Source: Thermovirgaceae bacterium | Lineage (GTDB): Bacteria; Synergistota; Synergistia; Synergistales; Thermovirgaceae | Direction of reading: 5' to 3' | Length of the DNA stretch: 49,761 nt | Assembly: GCA_030656095.1 (NCBI GenBank) | Contig: JAUSOU010000009.1 | Span: 1 to 49,761, forward strand | Shown here: positions 27,833 through 36,184 of the stretch, piece after piece | How the letters are laid out: the number at the start of each line of letters is the position of its first letter | Position numbering within the stretch: position 1 is the first letter of the stretch | Position numbers and translations under genes: made by a program | Notes under the pieces: model-generated | Database searches by the model: none | The model's input: only the letters and a program-made list of their open reading frames with translations | What the model was told of the DNA's origin: nothing

Positions 27833-28056
27833 CTGCGTGAATGGTGAACGGTAGAAAAATATAGAGACAGCAGACAAGCGGCAAGAAGGCGAAAGCCTGA
27901 ATCGTGAGAAATCAGAAGTAAGAAGTTGGATGCAAGGGCGAAAATTCTGTCGTCCCGAGAGGTTTTTCCCGAGGGATCTGTTCTTGACTTTGTTGCCCTT
28001 GCCTCTCCGTCTCTTTTCTCACGTTCTTGAATTATTCGCCGTTCACAATTTTGCAT
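27833..28056. repeat. Noncoding block bounded by TGCGTGAATGGTGAACGG / CCGTTCACAATTTTGCA
   Basis: The 332-base gap after the ThDP gene has no supportable ORF. Near its left end is TGCGTGAATGGTGAACGG; near its right end is TTCGCCGTTCACAATTTTGC, which read on the other strand is a related inverted copy. The same pair of ends bounds the block at 15832-16138, although the interiors differ apart from GCGAAAGCCT. A diverged TCGTGAGAAATC unit and a CCCGAGAGGTTTTTCCCGAGG stretch lie inside. Confidence 0.5.
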
Positions 28057-28063
28057 TTGCTTA

Positions 28064-28128
28064 TTGACAAACGGAGACATAAAGATAAACTGTTGTCGAC
28101 ACGCCGCTCATCAGTGGTGAACGGCGTG
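28064..28128 (+). promoter_or_regulatory. Promoter and 29-bp palindromic operator of the winged-helix/FCD regulator
   Basis: TTGACA (28064-28069) and TAAACT (28086-28091) are 16 bases apart. Just downstream, 28100-28128 is a near-perfect palindrome centred on G28114: CACGCCGCTCATCA / TGGTGAACGGCGTG, with 12 of 14 positions complementary. It would overlap +1 to +30 of the transcript, the expected place for an autorepression operator. Confidence 0.55.
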
Positions 28129-28148
28129 ATTCTTCCGGGAGGTCTTCT

Positions 28149-28916
28149 ATGGTCCAGGAGTTCTCTGAACAGGAGTATTTCGTCCTTCATCTTCTTTCGG
28201 TCTCAAGCGAGCCTCTGGGCGCGGGATCTATCCGCGAGGAGCTGGCCCTCAACGGCATGGAACTGAGCGAGGCCTCCGTCGGTCGTTTTATTCGTGATCT
28301 GGACATCCGGGGAATTACATCCCGCGTCGGGTTTCAGGGGCGTGTTCTCACCTCCCCGGGGGAGGAGCGCCTTTGTGAACTAATGTCGGAAAGGGAGAAA
28401 ATAGTCTCGACGGGGGCTTTCCTCGAGGCGGTCAAATCCCGCGAGAGGGAGATGCTCCTTGAGATCCTGGTGGCGCGCAGAGCGATAGAGCGCGAGATGG
28501 CAGCCCTCGCGGCCGACTCCCGGACCAGGGGCGATATCGCTTCCTTGAGGGAGATACTCGACAGGCAGAACGCCCTCCTGGCCAAGGGTGAACCCATGGC
28601 TTCGACAGATCCCGAGTTCCACGAGGAGGTAGCCCGCATTTCGGGCAACAAGGTCCTGCAGTCCGCCGTAGAGATCATACGCAGGAGCGGCGAGGGAGCC
28701 TCGTTCTTCGAATACATAAGGACAAAGGTCGGAAGCGCCGTCGGTGCAGACCATGAGGCCGTCTTCGAAGCTATAGCCGCGGGTGATCCGGAAGCGGCAG
28801 CAGCCTCAATGGCCAGCCACATAGACAACATCATCAGGGATGTCCGGACGTACTGGAAGGAGCACATGAGGGATCTTTCAGGGAAAACGTCCGGCAAAAG
28901 GAAAGAACATAGATAG
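28149..28916 (+). CDS. NrpR-like winged-helix / FCD transcriptional regulator
   Basis: A 255-aa regulator with an uncommon architecture. Residues 1-78 form a winged helix of the HTH_12 type seen in NrpR (LLSVSSEPLGAGSIREELAL, LSEASVGRFIRDLDIRGITS, FQGRVLTSPGEE), not the GntR wing usual for FCD proteins. Residues about 95-235 form the FCD effector domain (EILVARRAIEREMAALAA). Its likely metal ligands are in EFHEEVARISGNK, DHEAVFEAIAAGD and ASHIDNIIRDV. FCD domains bind metal and organic acids. The ATG at 28149 follows GGGAGG by 6 bases. It is read towards livJ, 162 bases away, and has a palindromic operator in its own leader. A clear paralog follows livF. Confidence 0.85.
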   Translation: MVQEFSEQEYFVLHLLSVSSEPLGAGSIREELALNGMELSEASVGRFIRDLDIRGITSRVGFQGRVLTSPGEERLCELMSEREKIVSTGAFLEAVKSREREMLLEILVARRAIEREMAALAADSRTRGDIASLREILDRQNALLAKGEPMASTDPEFHEEVARISGNKVLQSAVEIIRRSGEGASFFEYIRTKVGSAVGADHEAVFEAIAAGDPEAAAASMASHIDNIIRDVRTYWKEHMRDLSGKTSGKRKEHR

Positions 28917-29078
28917 GAACCAGGGAGATCAGAGGGGAATTGGATCTTAAACTGGAGGGGGGTGGCCCCTGGAAAAGATCGTAAGCCCTGAAAGCGGAGA
29001 AATACCTGAAACAGCCCTCCGCGCAGCAATGTTGAGTCCGGGGGGAAATTGACAGAATTTCAAGGAGGTTAAGAAGAG

Positions 29079-30233
29079 ATGAGAAAAATTATCGCCGTTT
29101 TGGGAGTGCTGCTTCTGCTTGCCCTTGCCGGTTCGGCTTTCGCCGCCGATGTCATCAAGATAGGCCATACGGTCTCCCTTACCGGGGGCGCCTCCATGTG
29201 GGGGCAGTCAGAGGCTCGGGCCCTTGATATGCTGGCGAAGAAAATAAACGCCGCCGGCGGAGTTCTCGGAAAACAGATCGAATTCGTCCGGTACGACAAC
29301 CGCAACGACGCGGTTGAAGCCGTGAACGTCGCCAGACGCCTCGTCTCCGACGGGGTCATCGCGGTCATCGGTCCCGCCCAGAGCGGGAACTCCATCGCCA
29401 GCGCTCCAGTTCTGGAAAAGGCCAAAATACCGATGGTCGTCACAACAGCCACGAACCCTTACGTGACCATCGACCAGAAAACGGATAAGGTCCGCCCCTT
29501 CGCCTTCCGCCCCTGCTTCATCGACCCGTTCCAGGGAACAGTGGCGGCCCGTTTCGCCATCACGGACCTCGGCGCGAAGAAGGGCGCTATCCTCTATGAC
29601 GTTGGTTCCGACTACGGACAGTGGCTTGCCAGATACTTCGAGGAAGCTTTTGTCGCCAAGGGCGGAACCATCGTCGCCAAGGAGGCTTTCCGCAGCGAAG
29701 AGCTTGATTACCGCGCCCAGCTCGGCAAGATGAAGGACCTCGCTCCCGACGTAATCTTCATCCCCACCAGCCAGAAAGAGGCCGCCATGGCCGCCAAGCA
29801 GGCAAGGGATCTCGGCATCAAGGCGATCCTCCTGGGCACTGACAACTGGGGAAGCCCCGACCTCATCGAACTCGGCGGCAGCGCCATCGACGGCGGATAT
29901 TTCGTGAACCTCGCCGACCTTGCCGACCCCGACATCCAGGGTTTCGTGGCTGAGTACAAGGCCCTCTACGGCGAAGATCCCGTTCTTCCCAACCCCGTCA
30001 TGGCCCAGGATGCCCTGATAATGATCGTAGAGGCACTGAAGAAGGCCGGAACCACCGACGGAACAAAGCTCGCCGACGCCCTTGCGAACCTCAAAAACAT
30101 CAAGGTCACCAGCGGCGTTCTCACCATCGACCCCGAGAACCACAACCCGCTTGACAAACCCGCTGTGATCCAGCAGGTTGACGTAGCCAACAAGACGTTC
30201 AAGTTCGTCAAGAAATTCGTCTCCGTGGAATAA
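29079..30233 (+). CDS. livJ: Amino acid ABC transporter substrate-binding protein (LivJ family)
   Basis: A 384-aa periplasmic binding protein. The signal peptide MRKIIAVLGVLLLLALAGSA ends at AFA-AD with no lipobox cysteine, so it is secreted free into the periplasm. The mature part shows IKIGHTVSLTGGASMWGQSE, AVIGPAQSGNSIASAPVLEK, DYGQWLARYFEEAF and APDVIFIPTSQKEAAMAA, all type I bilobed-fold features. It captures branched-chain or other amino acids for LivHMGF encoded directly downstream. GGAGG lies 10 bases before the ATG. A stem-loop after the stop may protect its mRNA and set its excess over the membrane subunits. Confidence 0.95.
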   Translation: MRKIIAVLGVLLLLALAGSAFAADVIKIGHTVSLTGGASMWGQSEARALDMLAKKINAAGGVLGKQIEFVRYDNRNDAVEAVNVARRLVSDGVIAVIGPAQSGNSIASAPVLEKAKIPMVVTTATNPYVTIDQKTDKVRPFAFRPCFIDPFQGTVAARFAITDLGAKKGAILYDVGSDYGQWLARYFEEAFVAKGGTIVAKEAFRSEELDYRAQLGKMKDLAPDVIFIPTSQKEAAMAAKQARDLGIKAILLGTDNWGSPDLIELGGSAIDGGYFVNLADLADPDIQGFVAEYKALYGEDPVLPNPVMAQDALIMIVEALKKAGTTDGTKLADALANLKNIKVTSGVLTIDPENHNPLDKPAVIQQVDVANKTFKFVKKFVSVE

Positions 30234-30254
30234 AAGAAAAACAGGTTCGTCCCG

Positions 30255-30289
30255 GCCGGGGAGATCCCTTAGTCCTGGAACTCCCCGGC
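30255..30289 (+). terminator. Intercistronic stem-loop between livJ and livH
   Basis: GCCGGGGAG (30255-30263) pairs exactly with CTCCCCGGC (30281-30289) around a 17-base loop. No T-run follows, so it is a leaky attenuator or 3' protective hairpin rather than a full terminator, as is common after binding-protein genes. Confidence 0.65.
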
Positions 30290-30356
30290 TTCACGACCCG
30301 TCCGGCAACAGGGAACCCGGAGGAGGCTGTCTCATTCCCAAATATGCTCAAAGGAT

Positions 30357-31241
30357 GTGTGGGCCGGTTTGTTTCTTCAAACTCTCATAACGGGCCTCTC
30401 CATAGGGGGAATCTACGCCCTGATGGCTGTGGGTTATTCCCTCGTCTTCAGCGTGCTTAACTTCAGCAACTTCGCGCACGGCGCCGTGATCATGCTCGGC
30501 GCATACGTGGGGCTCGCTCTGGCGACGAAACTCAGCCTGGGATTCGGCCTCGTCCTGGCCGGGAGCATCGCCGGCGCGGGGATCATCGCCGTGCTCAACG
30601 AGCGCCTTGCCTATTCCAGCCTTCGCAGGCGGAAAGCCCCATCCCTGTATCTCATGATCAGCGCTATGGGATGCGCCGTCTTCCTGGAAAATCTTGTTTA
30701 TGCCACCATCGGTTCGCGTTTTTACGCCTTTCCCGAGTTCTTCGGCAGGCAAGTGGTAACCCTCGGAGGCAGCAGCATCAGCCTCCTCGATGTGGGGGCC
30801 TTTCTTTTTGCCCTTGCCGCAATTCTGGGGCTTCATCTCTTCATTAACCGGACCCGTACAGGTATAGCCATTCGCGCGGGAGTTTCGGACATGACCATGT
30901 GCTCCCTCATGGGGGTCGATCTGGACAGGCTCATCGCCATCGTATTCCTTCTCGCCGGAGGATTCGCCGGCGTCGCGGGGGTCTTTCTTGGAGTGAAGTA
31001 TCTTGTCTACCCCACCATGGGGTGGGTGACCAACAAGGCCTACATCGCCGCCGTCATCGGAGGGCTGGGGAGCCTTCCCGGTGCGCTTGTCGGAGGTCTC
31101 CTTCTGGGAATTGTGGAGACTTTCGTATCGACATACGTGTCCAGCGTGCTTCGGGATGTTTTCAGTTTCAGCATGCTGATCGCCTTCCTCATCTGGAGAC
31201 CCAACGGTCTCCTTGGCCGCGACAGCGAGGAGAAGGTGTAG
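30357..31241 (+). CDS. livH: Branched-chain amino acid ABC permease LivH
   Basis: A 294-aa permease with about eight membrane helices, starting WAGLFLQTLITGLSIGGIYA. It contains LNFSNFAHGAVIMLGAYVGL, near the N-terminus as in LivH, and the cytoplasmic coupling loop GVDLDRLIAIVFLLAGGFAG, ending SMLIAFLIWRPNGLLG. It forms the translocation pore with LivM. The start GTG at 30357 is the best in-frame choice but has only a close AAGGA before it; a better GGAGGAGG site at about 30320 lies too far upstream. livM follows after two bases. Confidence 0.93.
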   Translation: MWAGLFLQTLITGLSIGGIYALMAVGYSLVFSVLNFSNFAHGAVIMLGAYVGLALATKLSLGFGLVLAGSIAGAGIIAVLNERLAYSSLRRRKAPSLYLMISAMGCAVFLENLVYATIGSRFYAFPEFFGRQVVTLGGSSISLLDVGAFLFALAAILGLHLFINRTRTGIAIRAGVSDMTMCSLMGVDLDRLIAIVFLLAGGFAGVAGVFLGVKYLVYPTMGWVTNKAYIAAVIGGLGSLPGALVGGLLLGIVETFVSTYVSSVLRDVFSFSMLIAFLIWRPNGLLGRDSEEKV

Positions 31242-31243
31242 CC

Positions 31244-32107
31244 ATGGACTATATTCTTTCAATTGTGGTCCTTGCGTGCATCAACATGATCGCCGTTCTG
31301 GGTCTTTCCATCTTTACGGGTTTTACGGGACTCTTCTCCTTTGGCCATGCCGCTTTCGTGGCCGTGGGGGCCTATACTTCCGCCATCCTCACCTACTACT
31401 ACTCCGTCTCCTTTCCTATCGCCCTTATCGCGGGAGCGGCGGCGGCAGGGCTCGTTAGCCTTGTCATCGGCATCCCCACCCTTCGCGCCAAGCTCCGGAG
31501 CGACTACTTCGCAATAGCCATTCTCGGTTTCGGAGAAGCTCTTCGGGTGCTCCTGGAAAACTTCGAGATCACGAACGGCGCCAGGGGACTTCCGGGTATC
31601 GACAGCTTCACCACCCTGCCCATCGTTCTTGTATGTCTTGCCGGAGGTGTGCTTATCGCACGGAACTTCCTCCGTTCCCGATGGGGCGCGGCGTGCATCG
31701 CGATCCGCGAAGACCCTATCGCAGCCGAGATGGCGGGAGTGCGCCTCTTCCAGACCCGCCTGCTCTCCCTTGTGGTCAGCGCCGTCTACTGCGGCCTCTC
31801 CGGAGGGCTGCTGGCACACTTCCTCTCCTTCATCCAGCCGGTGATGTTCACGCTCCTTCAGTCAACCCAGCTTCTCGCCGCCGTCATCGCGGGGGGCATG
31901 GGAAGCATCTCCGGGCCCCTGATCGCCTCCTTCGTCTTCATTGCTCTTCCCGAGGCGCTGCGGGTGGCCCAGATGTGGCGGCTTGTAGCCTACGGTCTTC
32001 TTCTGGTCCTCATAATGGTCTACCGCCCCCAGGGGCTCATGGGATATTCGGAACTTTCGTCATTATTCCGCAAAAAAACCGGCGAACAGGGGGGACAGCA
32101 GCGATGA
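31244..32107 (+). CDS. livM: Branched-chain amino acid ABC permease LivM
   Basis: A 287-aa permease starting MDYILSIVVLACINMIAVLG, with GLFSFGHAAFVAVGAYTSAI, RAKLRSDYFAIAILGFGEAL, and the coupling-loop region REDPIAAEMAGVRLFQTRLL, ending LVLIMVYRPQGLMGYSEL. It pairs with LivH. The ATG at 31244 directly follows the livH stop with a GAGGAGAAGG site inside the end of livH. The stop overlaps the livG start (ATGA). Confidence 0.94.
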   Translation: MDYILSIVVLACINMIAVLGLSIFTGFTGLFSFGHAAFVAVGAYTSAILTYYYSVSFPIALIAGAAAAGLVSLVIGIPTLRAKLRSDYFAIAILGFGEALRVLLENFEITNGARGLPGIDSFTTLPIVLVCLAGGVLIARNFLRSRWGAACIAIREDPIAAEMAGVRLFQTRLLSLVVSAVYCGLSGGLLAHFLSFIQPVMFTLLQSTQLLAAVIAGGMGSISGPLIASFVFIALPEALRVAQMWRLVAYGLLLVLIMVYRPQGLMGYSELSSLFRKKTGEQGGQQR

Positions 32108-32907
32108 CGACCGCGCAGGGGCCCCTTTTCTCCGTTAAAGGACTGACAAAGAATTTCGGCGGCATCAGGGCTGTGGACTCTTTCTCCTTTGACGTCGGAG
32201 AAGGATCCATAACCGGGATAATCGGCCCGAACGGAGCCGGAAAGACCACGGTCTTCAACCTCGTCACGGGCATCTACCGCCCCACCGCCGGAACCATGCT
32301 CTTTCGGGGGGAGGAGATCGGCGGGAACCGGCCTGACAGCATCGTTCGGAAGGGTATCGCCAGGACATTCCAGAACATCCGCCTCTTCAACCGGAGAAGC
32401 TGTCTTGAAAATGTTCTCACCCCCCTGCTTCAGCGGGAGAAATGCTCCTTCATAGGCGCCATGCTGGGCACTCCCGGGGCCCGCAGGATCGAGAAGGAGC
32501 TTTACGGCAAGGCCCTGGATCTCCTCTCCGACCTGGGACTGGGAAAATATGCCTCTTACCAGGCGAACACTCTTCCCTACGGGTTACAGCGAAAGCTGGA
32601 GATCGCGAGGGCGCTTGCGACTGACCCAACGCTTCTTCTTCTCGACGAACCGGCTGCCGGCATGAACCCGGAGGAGACTCGGAGCCTGGCCAATATGATC
32701 GCGGAGGTCAGAAAAAAGTTCCATGTCACCATCCTGCTCATCGAACACCACATGGACCTCGTTATGAATATCTGCTCGCCCATAGTTGTAATGAATTTCG
32801 GAACGCTGCTCGCCAAGGGGACCCCCGACGAAGTCCGGGAGAACCCCGAAGTCGTGGCCGCCTACCTCGGGAAAGGGAAGAGAGACAATGAACGCGCTGC
32901 GGGTTGA
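32104..32907 (+). CDS. livG: ABC transporter ATP-binding protein LivG
   Basis: A 267-aa ATPase: Walker A GPNGAGKTTVFNLVTG, Q-loop region RTFQNIRLFNRRSCLENVL, an LSGGQ-equivalent that reads LPYGLQRKLEIARAL as in LivG proteins, Walker B LLLLDEPAAGMNPEET and the switch histidine in LIEHHMDLVMNIC. It powers LivHM with LivF. It is translationally coupled to livM by an ATGA overlap and overlaps livF by 20 bases. Confidence 0.95.
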   Translation: MTTAQGPLFSVKGLTKNFGGIRAVDSFSFDVGEGSITGIIGPNGAGKTTVFNLVTGIYRPTAGTMLFRGEEIGGNRPDSIVRKGIARTFQNIRLFNRRSCLENVLTPLLQREKCSFIGAMLGTPGARRIEKELYGKALDLLSDLGLGKYASYQANTLPYGLQRKLEIARALATDPTLLLLDEPAAGMNPEETRSLANMIAEVRKKFHVTILLIEHHMDLVMNICSPIVVMNFGTLLAKGTPDEVRENPEVVAAYLGKGKRDNERAAG

Positions 32908-33595
32908 GGATCTCAACGTCCATTACGGAACCATCCACGCGGTGCAGGGAGTCTCCTTCTCCGTGAATGAGGGGGAGATCGTCTCGATCGTCGGCTCCAA
33001 CGGCGCCGGGAAATCCACCATCATGTGGACTCTCGCAGGAGTTGTCGCATCCTCCGGGGGCATCGTGGAGATCCTGGGCAGCCCCCTGCCATCAAAACCC
33101 AACGAGGTTGTGGCCAGAGGGCTGGCCCTGGTGCCGGAGCGCCGCCGCCTTTTTTCGGCCCTGACTGTGGAGGAGAACCTTATCATGGGAGCCTACCTCC
33201 GAAAGAACGATCAAAAAGTCAAGGATGAGATGCAGCGGTGCTTCCAGCTCTTCCCCATACTGAGGGAGCGACTGAAACAGCGGTCGGGCACCCTTTCCGG
33301 AGGAGAACAGCAGATGCTCGCCATCTCCAGGGCTCTCATGGGCAACCCGAAGATCCTGCTGCTGGATGAGCCGACCCTGGGACTTGCCCCCCTCATTGTC
33401 GAGACGGTCATGGAGACCATCCTCCGCATACGGAAAGAAGGCATGACGGTGCTGCTGGTGGAACAGAATGCGACCCGGGCTCTGGAGATCAGCGACAGAG
33501 GATACATCCTGGAGGCGGGACGATTCCTGAAAAGCGGCCCGGGCCCCGAACTCGCACGGGACCCGGAGATCCAGAAGGCCTATCTGGGGGGGTAG
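32888..33595 (+). CDS. livF: ABC transporter ATP-binding protein LivF
   Basis: A 235-aa ATPase: Walker A GSNGAGKSTIMWTLAG, PERRRLFSALTVEENLIMGA, signature LSGGEQQMLAISRALM, Walker B ILLLDEPTLGLAPLIVE and switch VEQNATRALEISDRGYILE, all typical of LivF. The ATG at 32888 lies inside the 3' end of livG. The paralogous winged-helix/FCD regulator follows after 25 bases and is probably in the same transcript. Confidence 0.95.
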   Translation: MNALRVEDLNVHYGTIHAVQGVSFSVNEGEIVSIVGSNGAGKSTIMWTLAGVVASSGGIVEILGSPLPSKPNEVVARGLALVPERRRLFSALTVEENLIMGAYLRKNDQKVKDEMQRCFQLFPILRERLKQRSGTLSGGEQQMLAISRALMGNPKILLLDEPTLGLAPLIVETVMETILRIRKEGMTVLLVEQNATRALEISDRGYILEAGRFLKSGPGPELARDPEIQKAYLGG

Positions 33596-33620
33596 ACAGC
33601 GAGTTGGAGGCCTTTAGGGC

Positions 33621-34385
33621 ATGAAGGATCCTGTAACACATAACGACAACATCTTCATGGCACTGCAGGTACTGGGCCGTGCTCCCGATCCTGTTGGTGC
33701 CGGTTGCCTTGCCCGCTCACTGAGGGACATGGGATCCCCCGTTAGCATGGCCACAGCCGGCCGTATCCTCTGGGAACTCGACGAAAAAGGGTACGTGGAA
33801 AAGGTCAGCAACAAGGGACGGATACTTTCCTCCGCCGGGCAAGCATATCTTGAAAAATTGGAGGCTGAGGGCAAGAGCAACACGCTGGCCCAGGAGCTTC
33901 TCGAAGAGCTCTACATGCGCACCCCCCGTGATCTTCTGGATATTCTGGTCGCCCGGAGGGCCATCGAGCGTGAGACCGCACGACTTGCGGCCCTGAAGGC
34001 GACAAAGGAAGATCTGGCCCAGATCAAGGCATTTGCGGAGATCCTCGACGGGGAACGCGGCCAGGTCCCGAGCATCTCCGTCATCGACCGGATGTTCCAC
34101 GAGGCAATAGCCCAGGCAGGCAAGAACAGCGTTCTCATTGCCACGCTCAAGCTTGTCCGCCAGGATATCCATATCCAGCACGCCTTTGCCTATATCCGCC
34201 AGCAGGAAGGCAGCTCCCTGGGCGGGGACCATATGCCCATCTACGAGGCGATCGCCGGAAGAGATCCCGATGCGGCGGAAAAGGCGATGCTGCGTCATAT
34301 CGACAACATTGTCCGGGATGTTGAGCACTACTCCAACGAGGAAAACTTCCCTATTGACGGAGAACGGGGTAAAAAGCGGGAGTGA
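33621..34385 (+). CDS. Second NrpR-like winged-helix / FCD regulator (paralog)
   Basis: A 254-aa protein with the same architecture as the 28149 regulator. The N-terminal winged helix (LGRAPDPVGAGCLARSLRDM, SMATAGRILWELDEKGYVEK, NKGRILSSAGQAYLEKL) is followed by an FCD domain with ILVARRAIERETARLAALKA. Metal-ligand positions are in MFHEAIAQAGKN, DHMPIYEAIAGRD and LRHIDNIVRDV. The near-identical ILVARRAIERE and HIDNI(I/V)RDV segments show recent common origin with the first regulator. GGAGG lies 10 bases before the ATG. Co-transcription with livJHMGF suggests feedback control of uptake by an amino acid or derived acid; this is inference. Confidence 0.85.
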   Translation: MKDPVTHNDNIFMALQVLGRAPDPVGAGCLARSLRDMGSPVSMATAGRILWELDEKGYVEKVSNKGRILSSAGQAYLEKLEAEGKSNTLAQELLEELYMRTPRDLLDILVARRAIERETARLAALKATKEDLAQIKAFAEILDGERGQVPSISVIDRMFHEAIAQAGKNSVLIATLKLVRQDIHIQHAFAYIRQQEGSSLGGDHMPIYEAIAGRDPDAAEKAMLRHIDNIVRDVEHYSNEENFPIDGERGKKRE

Positions 34386-34389
34386 CTGA

Positions 34390-34866
34390 TCAGTCAGGTT
34401 TGGAGATAGGGGCAGGAACGGCTCCGACAGCCCGGGAGAGGCCTTCGGGGTCCAGAAATACCTGTACTCCCCTCGCGCCGGCGCTGACGCAGATGCGGTC
34501 GAATGTGAAAGCGCTTTCGTCGATATATACGGGGTAGGCCTTTTTTGTCCCCAGGGGGGATACGCCGCCCCGAATGTATCCTGTCAGCGGCAGAACCTCC
34601 TTCATGGGAACAAGTTCCGTTTTCTTGTTCCCGGAGGCTGAAGCAAGAGCCTTCAGATCCAGCTCCGCATCTCCCGGAACGCAGGCCAGTATTACCCCCG
34701 TTTTGTCCCCTCTCGCGACGAGGGTCTTGAATATCTGGCCCAGGGGCAGCCCGATCTTTGCCGCCACGGCTTTCGCGCTGACATCGGATGGATCCACTTC
34801 GTAGTTCCAGAGCTCGAAGTCCACACCGATACTTTCCAGAATACGGGCCGCGTTCGTCTTCTTCAT
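34390..34866 (-). CDS. ybaK: YbaK/EbsC-type aminoacyl-tRNA deacylase
   Basis: A 158-aa single-domain editing protein. It has MKKTNAARILESIGVDFELW, KTLVARGDKTGVILACVPGD with the catalytic lysine in IFKTL, LDLKALASASGNKKTELVPM and GYIRGGVSPLGTKKAYPVYI (the GxxxP motif), matching YbaK, which hydrolyses Cys-tRNA-Pro and related mischarged tRNAs. The start is the ATG at 34866; the preceding GGCGGGTGAAGCA gives a weak ribosome site. It converges on the second FCD regulator. The ProRS-like protein at 12050-13558 carries the same fold as an inserted domain. Confidence 0.92.
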   Translation of the reverse strand: MKKTNAARILESIGVDFELWNYEVDPSDVSAKAVAAKIGLPLGQIFKTLVARGDKTGVILACVPGDAELDLKALASASGNKKTELVPMKEVLPLTGYIRGGVSPLGTKKAYPVYIDESAFTFDRICVSAGARGVQVFLDPEGLSRAVGAVPAPISKPD

Positions 34867-34958
34867 TGCTTCACCCGCCTCTCCGGATAAATGATAGAGT
34901 ATTCCTGCGATGTAGGAAACACCCAAGCAAACTGCCGAACAGAACGGAGGTTCATCGG

Positions 34959-36173
34959 ATGATCACTCCAGGATTAGTGGAAACCCTCTTCTCGGCCGCT
35001 TCCATGACCAGGTGGAACGACCACGCAAGGCCGCCGCAGTTCACGGAGCTGGCCAAGCAGGCGCACAAGATGACCATTGCGTGGGCTATCGCCCGATGCG
35101 AAGAGGACGACGGGAAACCGGTTGACTGGGTCTCACTTGTAGAAGGAGGGCTCTTCGGGTTCTTCCAGCGGATCGTACTGACGGACATAAAACCCCCGGT
35201 ATTTCACCGGATGATGCAGGAGCATGGGGCACAACTCAACAGGTGGGTTCTTGAGAAGACGGCTCCGGATCTTTCATCGCTTTCCGGTGGTTTTTCCGAA
35301 CGCTTCCGGCAATATCTTGAGGAACCGGAGTTTTCGGCCCGCGAAAAGCATATCCTGAGAGCCGCGCACTATCTTGCCACGCTCTGGGAGTTCCGCATGA
35401 TATACAACCAGAACAGTCAGCTCTGGGGCATAGACAAGACCCGGAAGGAGATTGAAAGCCAAGTCGAAGAACACCTCGACCTCTCCGGAGTAAGGGAGAT
35501 TCTCATGCGACAGGGAATGGTCAACAAGGGAGTGTTCGCATTCATAGACCTCTGCGGCCAGCTCCGATTCCAGGTCCGTTGGGCGCAGCTTCCGAGGGTG
35601 CCGGCGACATCTGTCTTGGGGCACCTTTTTGTCGTAGCCGCGCTCTCGTACTTCGCCGCCCTTGAGGAGGGGGCCTCTCCCCGGAGGCTTCGCAACGCCT
35701 TCTTCGGGGGGCTCTTTCACGATCTTCCCGAGGTCCTTACCAGGGACATCGTCTCGCCGGTCAAGCGTTCGGTTGGAGGGCTCGAGGATCTCATCAAGGA
35801 GTACGAGCGCGAATCAATGGAAAACCTGCTTCTCCCACTTTTGCCTGAGCCGTGGAGAGAGGAGATACGCTACCTGACCGAGGACGAGTTCTCGAACAGG
35901 GCGCGGAATACCGCCGCAGACAACATTATCACCGGACTTAAACCGGAGGAGATGAACTCACGCTACGACAGCGACGGGTGGGACCCCGTCGACGGACAGA
36001 TCATAGACGCCTGCGACAAACTCGCCGCAATGGCGGAGGCTGCGATTTCGATCCGTTTCGGGATCCGCCCCCCGGCCCTCGAGGAGGGGCGCAGGAGCAT
36101 ATACGATAGCTACAGGGGCTTGGTCATAGGTTCCGTCGATTTCGGGGCCCTCTTCGACGCATTCATGGACTGA
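34959..36173 (+). CDS. HD-domain phosphohydrolase (YfbR-like)
   Basis: A 404-aa cytosolic protein. The C-terminal half (about 215-390) is an HD domain: PATSVLGHLFVVAALSYF (first histidine), GGLFHDLPEVLTRDIVSPVK (HD pair) and QIIDACDKLAAMAEAAIS (distal Asp), as in YfbR-type 5'-deoxynucleotidases. The N-terminal half (1-200) is a helical extension of unknown function, with QAHKMTIAWAIARCEEDDGK and FGFFQRIVLTDIKPPVF. It is much longer than YfbR (about 200 aa), so the substrate could differ. The ATG at 34959 follows GGAGG by 8 bases; an upstream frame extension lies in the divergent ybaK promoter region. Confidence 0.85.
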   Translation: MITPGLVETLFSAASMTRWNDHARPPQFTELAKQAHKMTIAWAIARCEEDDGKPVDWVSLVEGGLFGFFQRIVLTDIKPPVFHRMMQEHGAQLNRWVLEKTAPDLSSLSGGFSERFRQYLEEPEFSAREKHILRAAHYLATLWEFRMIYNQNSQLWGIDKTRKEIESQVEEHLDLSGVREILMRQGMVNKGVFAFIDLCGQLRFQVRWAQLPRVPATSVLGHLFVVAALSYFAALEEGASPRRLRNAFFGGLFHDLPEVLTRDIVSPVKRSVGGLEDLIKEYERESMENLLLPLLPEPWREEIRYLTEDEFSNRARNTAADNIITGLKPEEMNSRYDSDGWDPVDGQIIDACDKLAAMAEAAISIRFGIRPPALEEGRRSIYDSYRGLVIGSVDFGALFDAFMD

Positions 36174-36184
36174 AACGGAGCGGT

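Noticed and set aside
29208-30143. Minus-strand frame opposite livJ
   Set aside because: Shadow of the substrate-binding protein gene, which has signal peptide, motifs and ribosome site.
30348-31262. Minus-strand frame opposite livH
   Set aside because: Antisense of a conserved permease; strongly hydrophilic with repeated Gly/His, as expected for a mirrored membrane protein.
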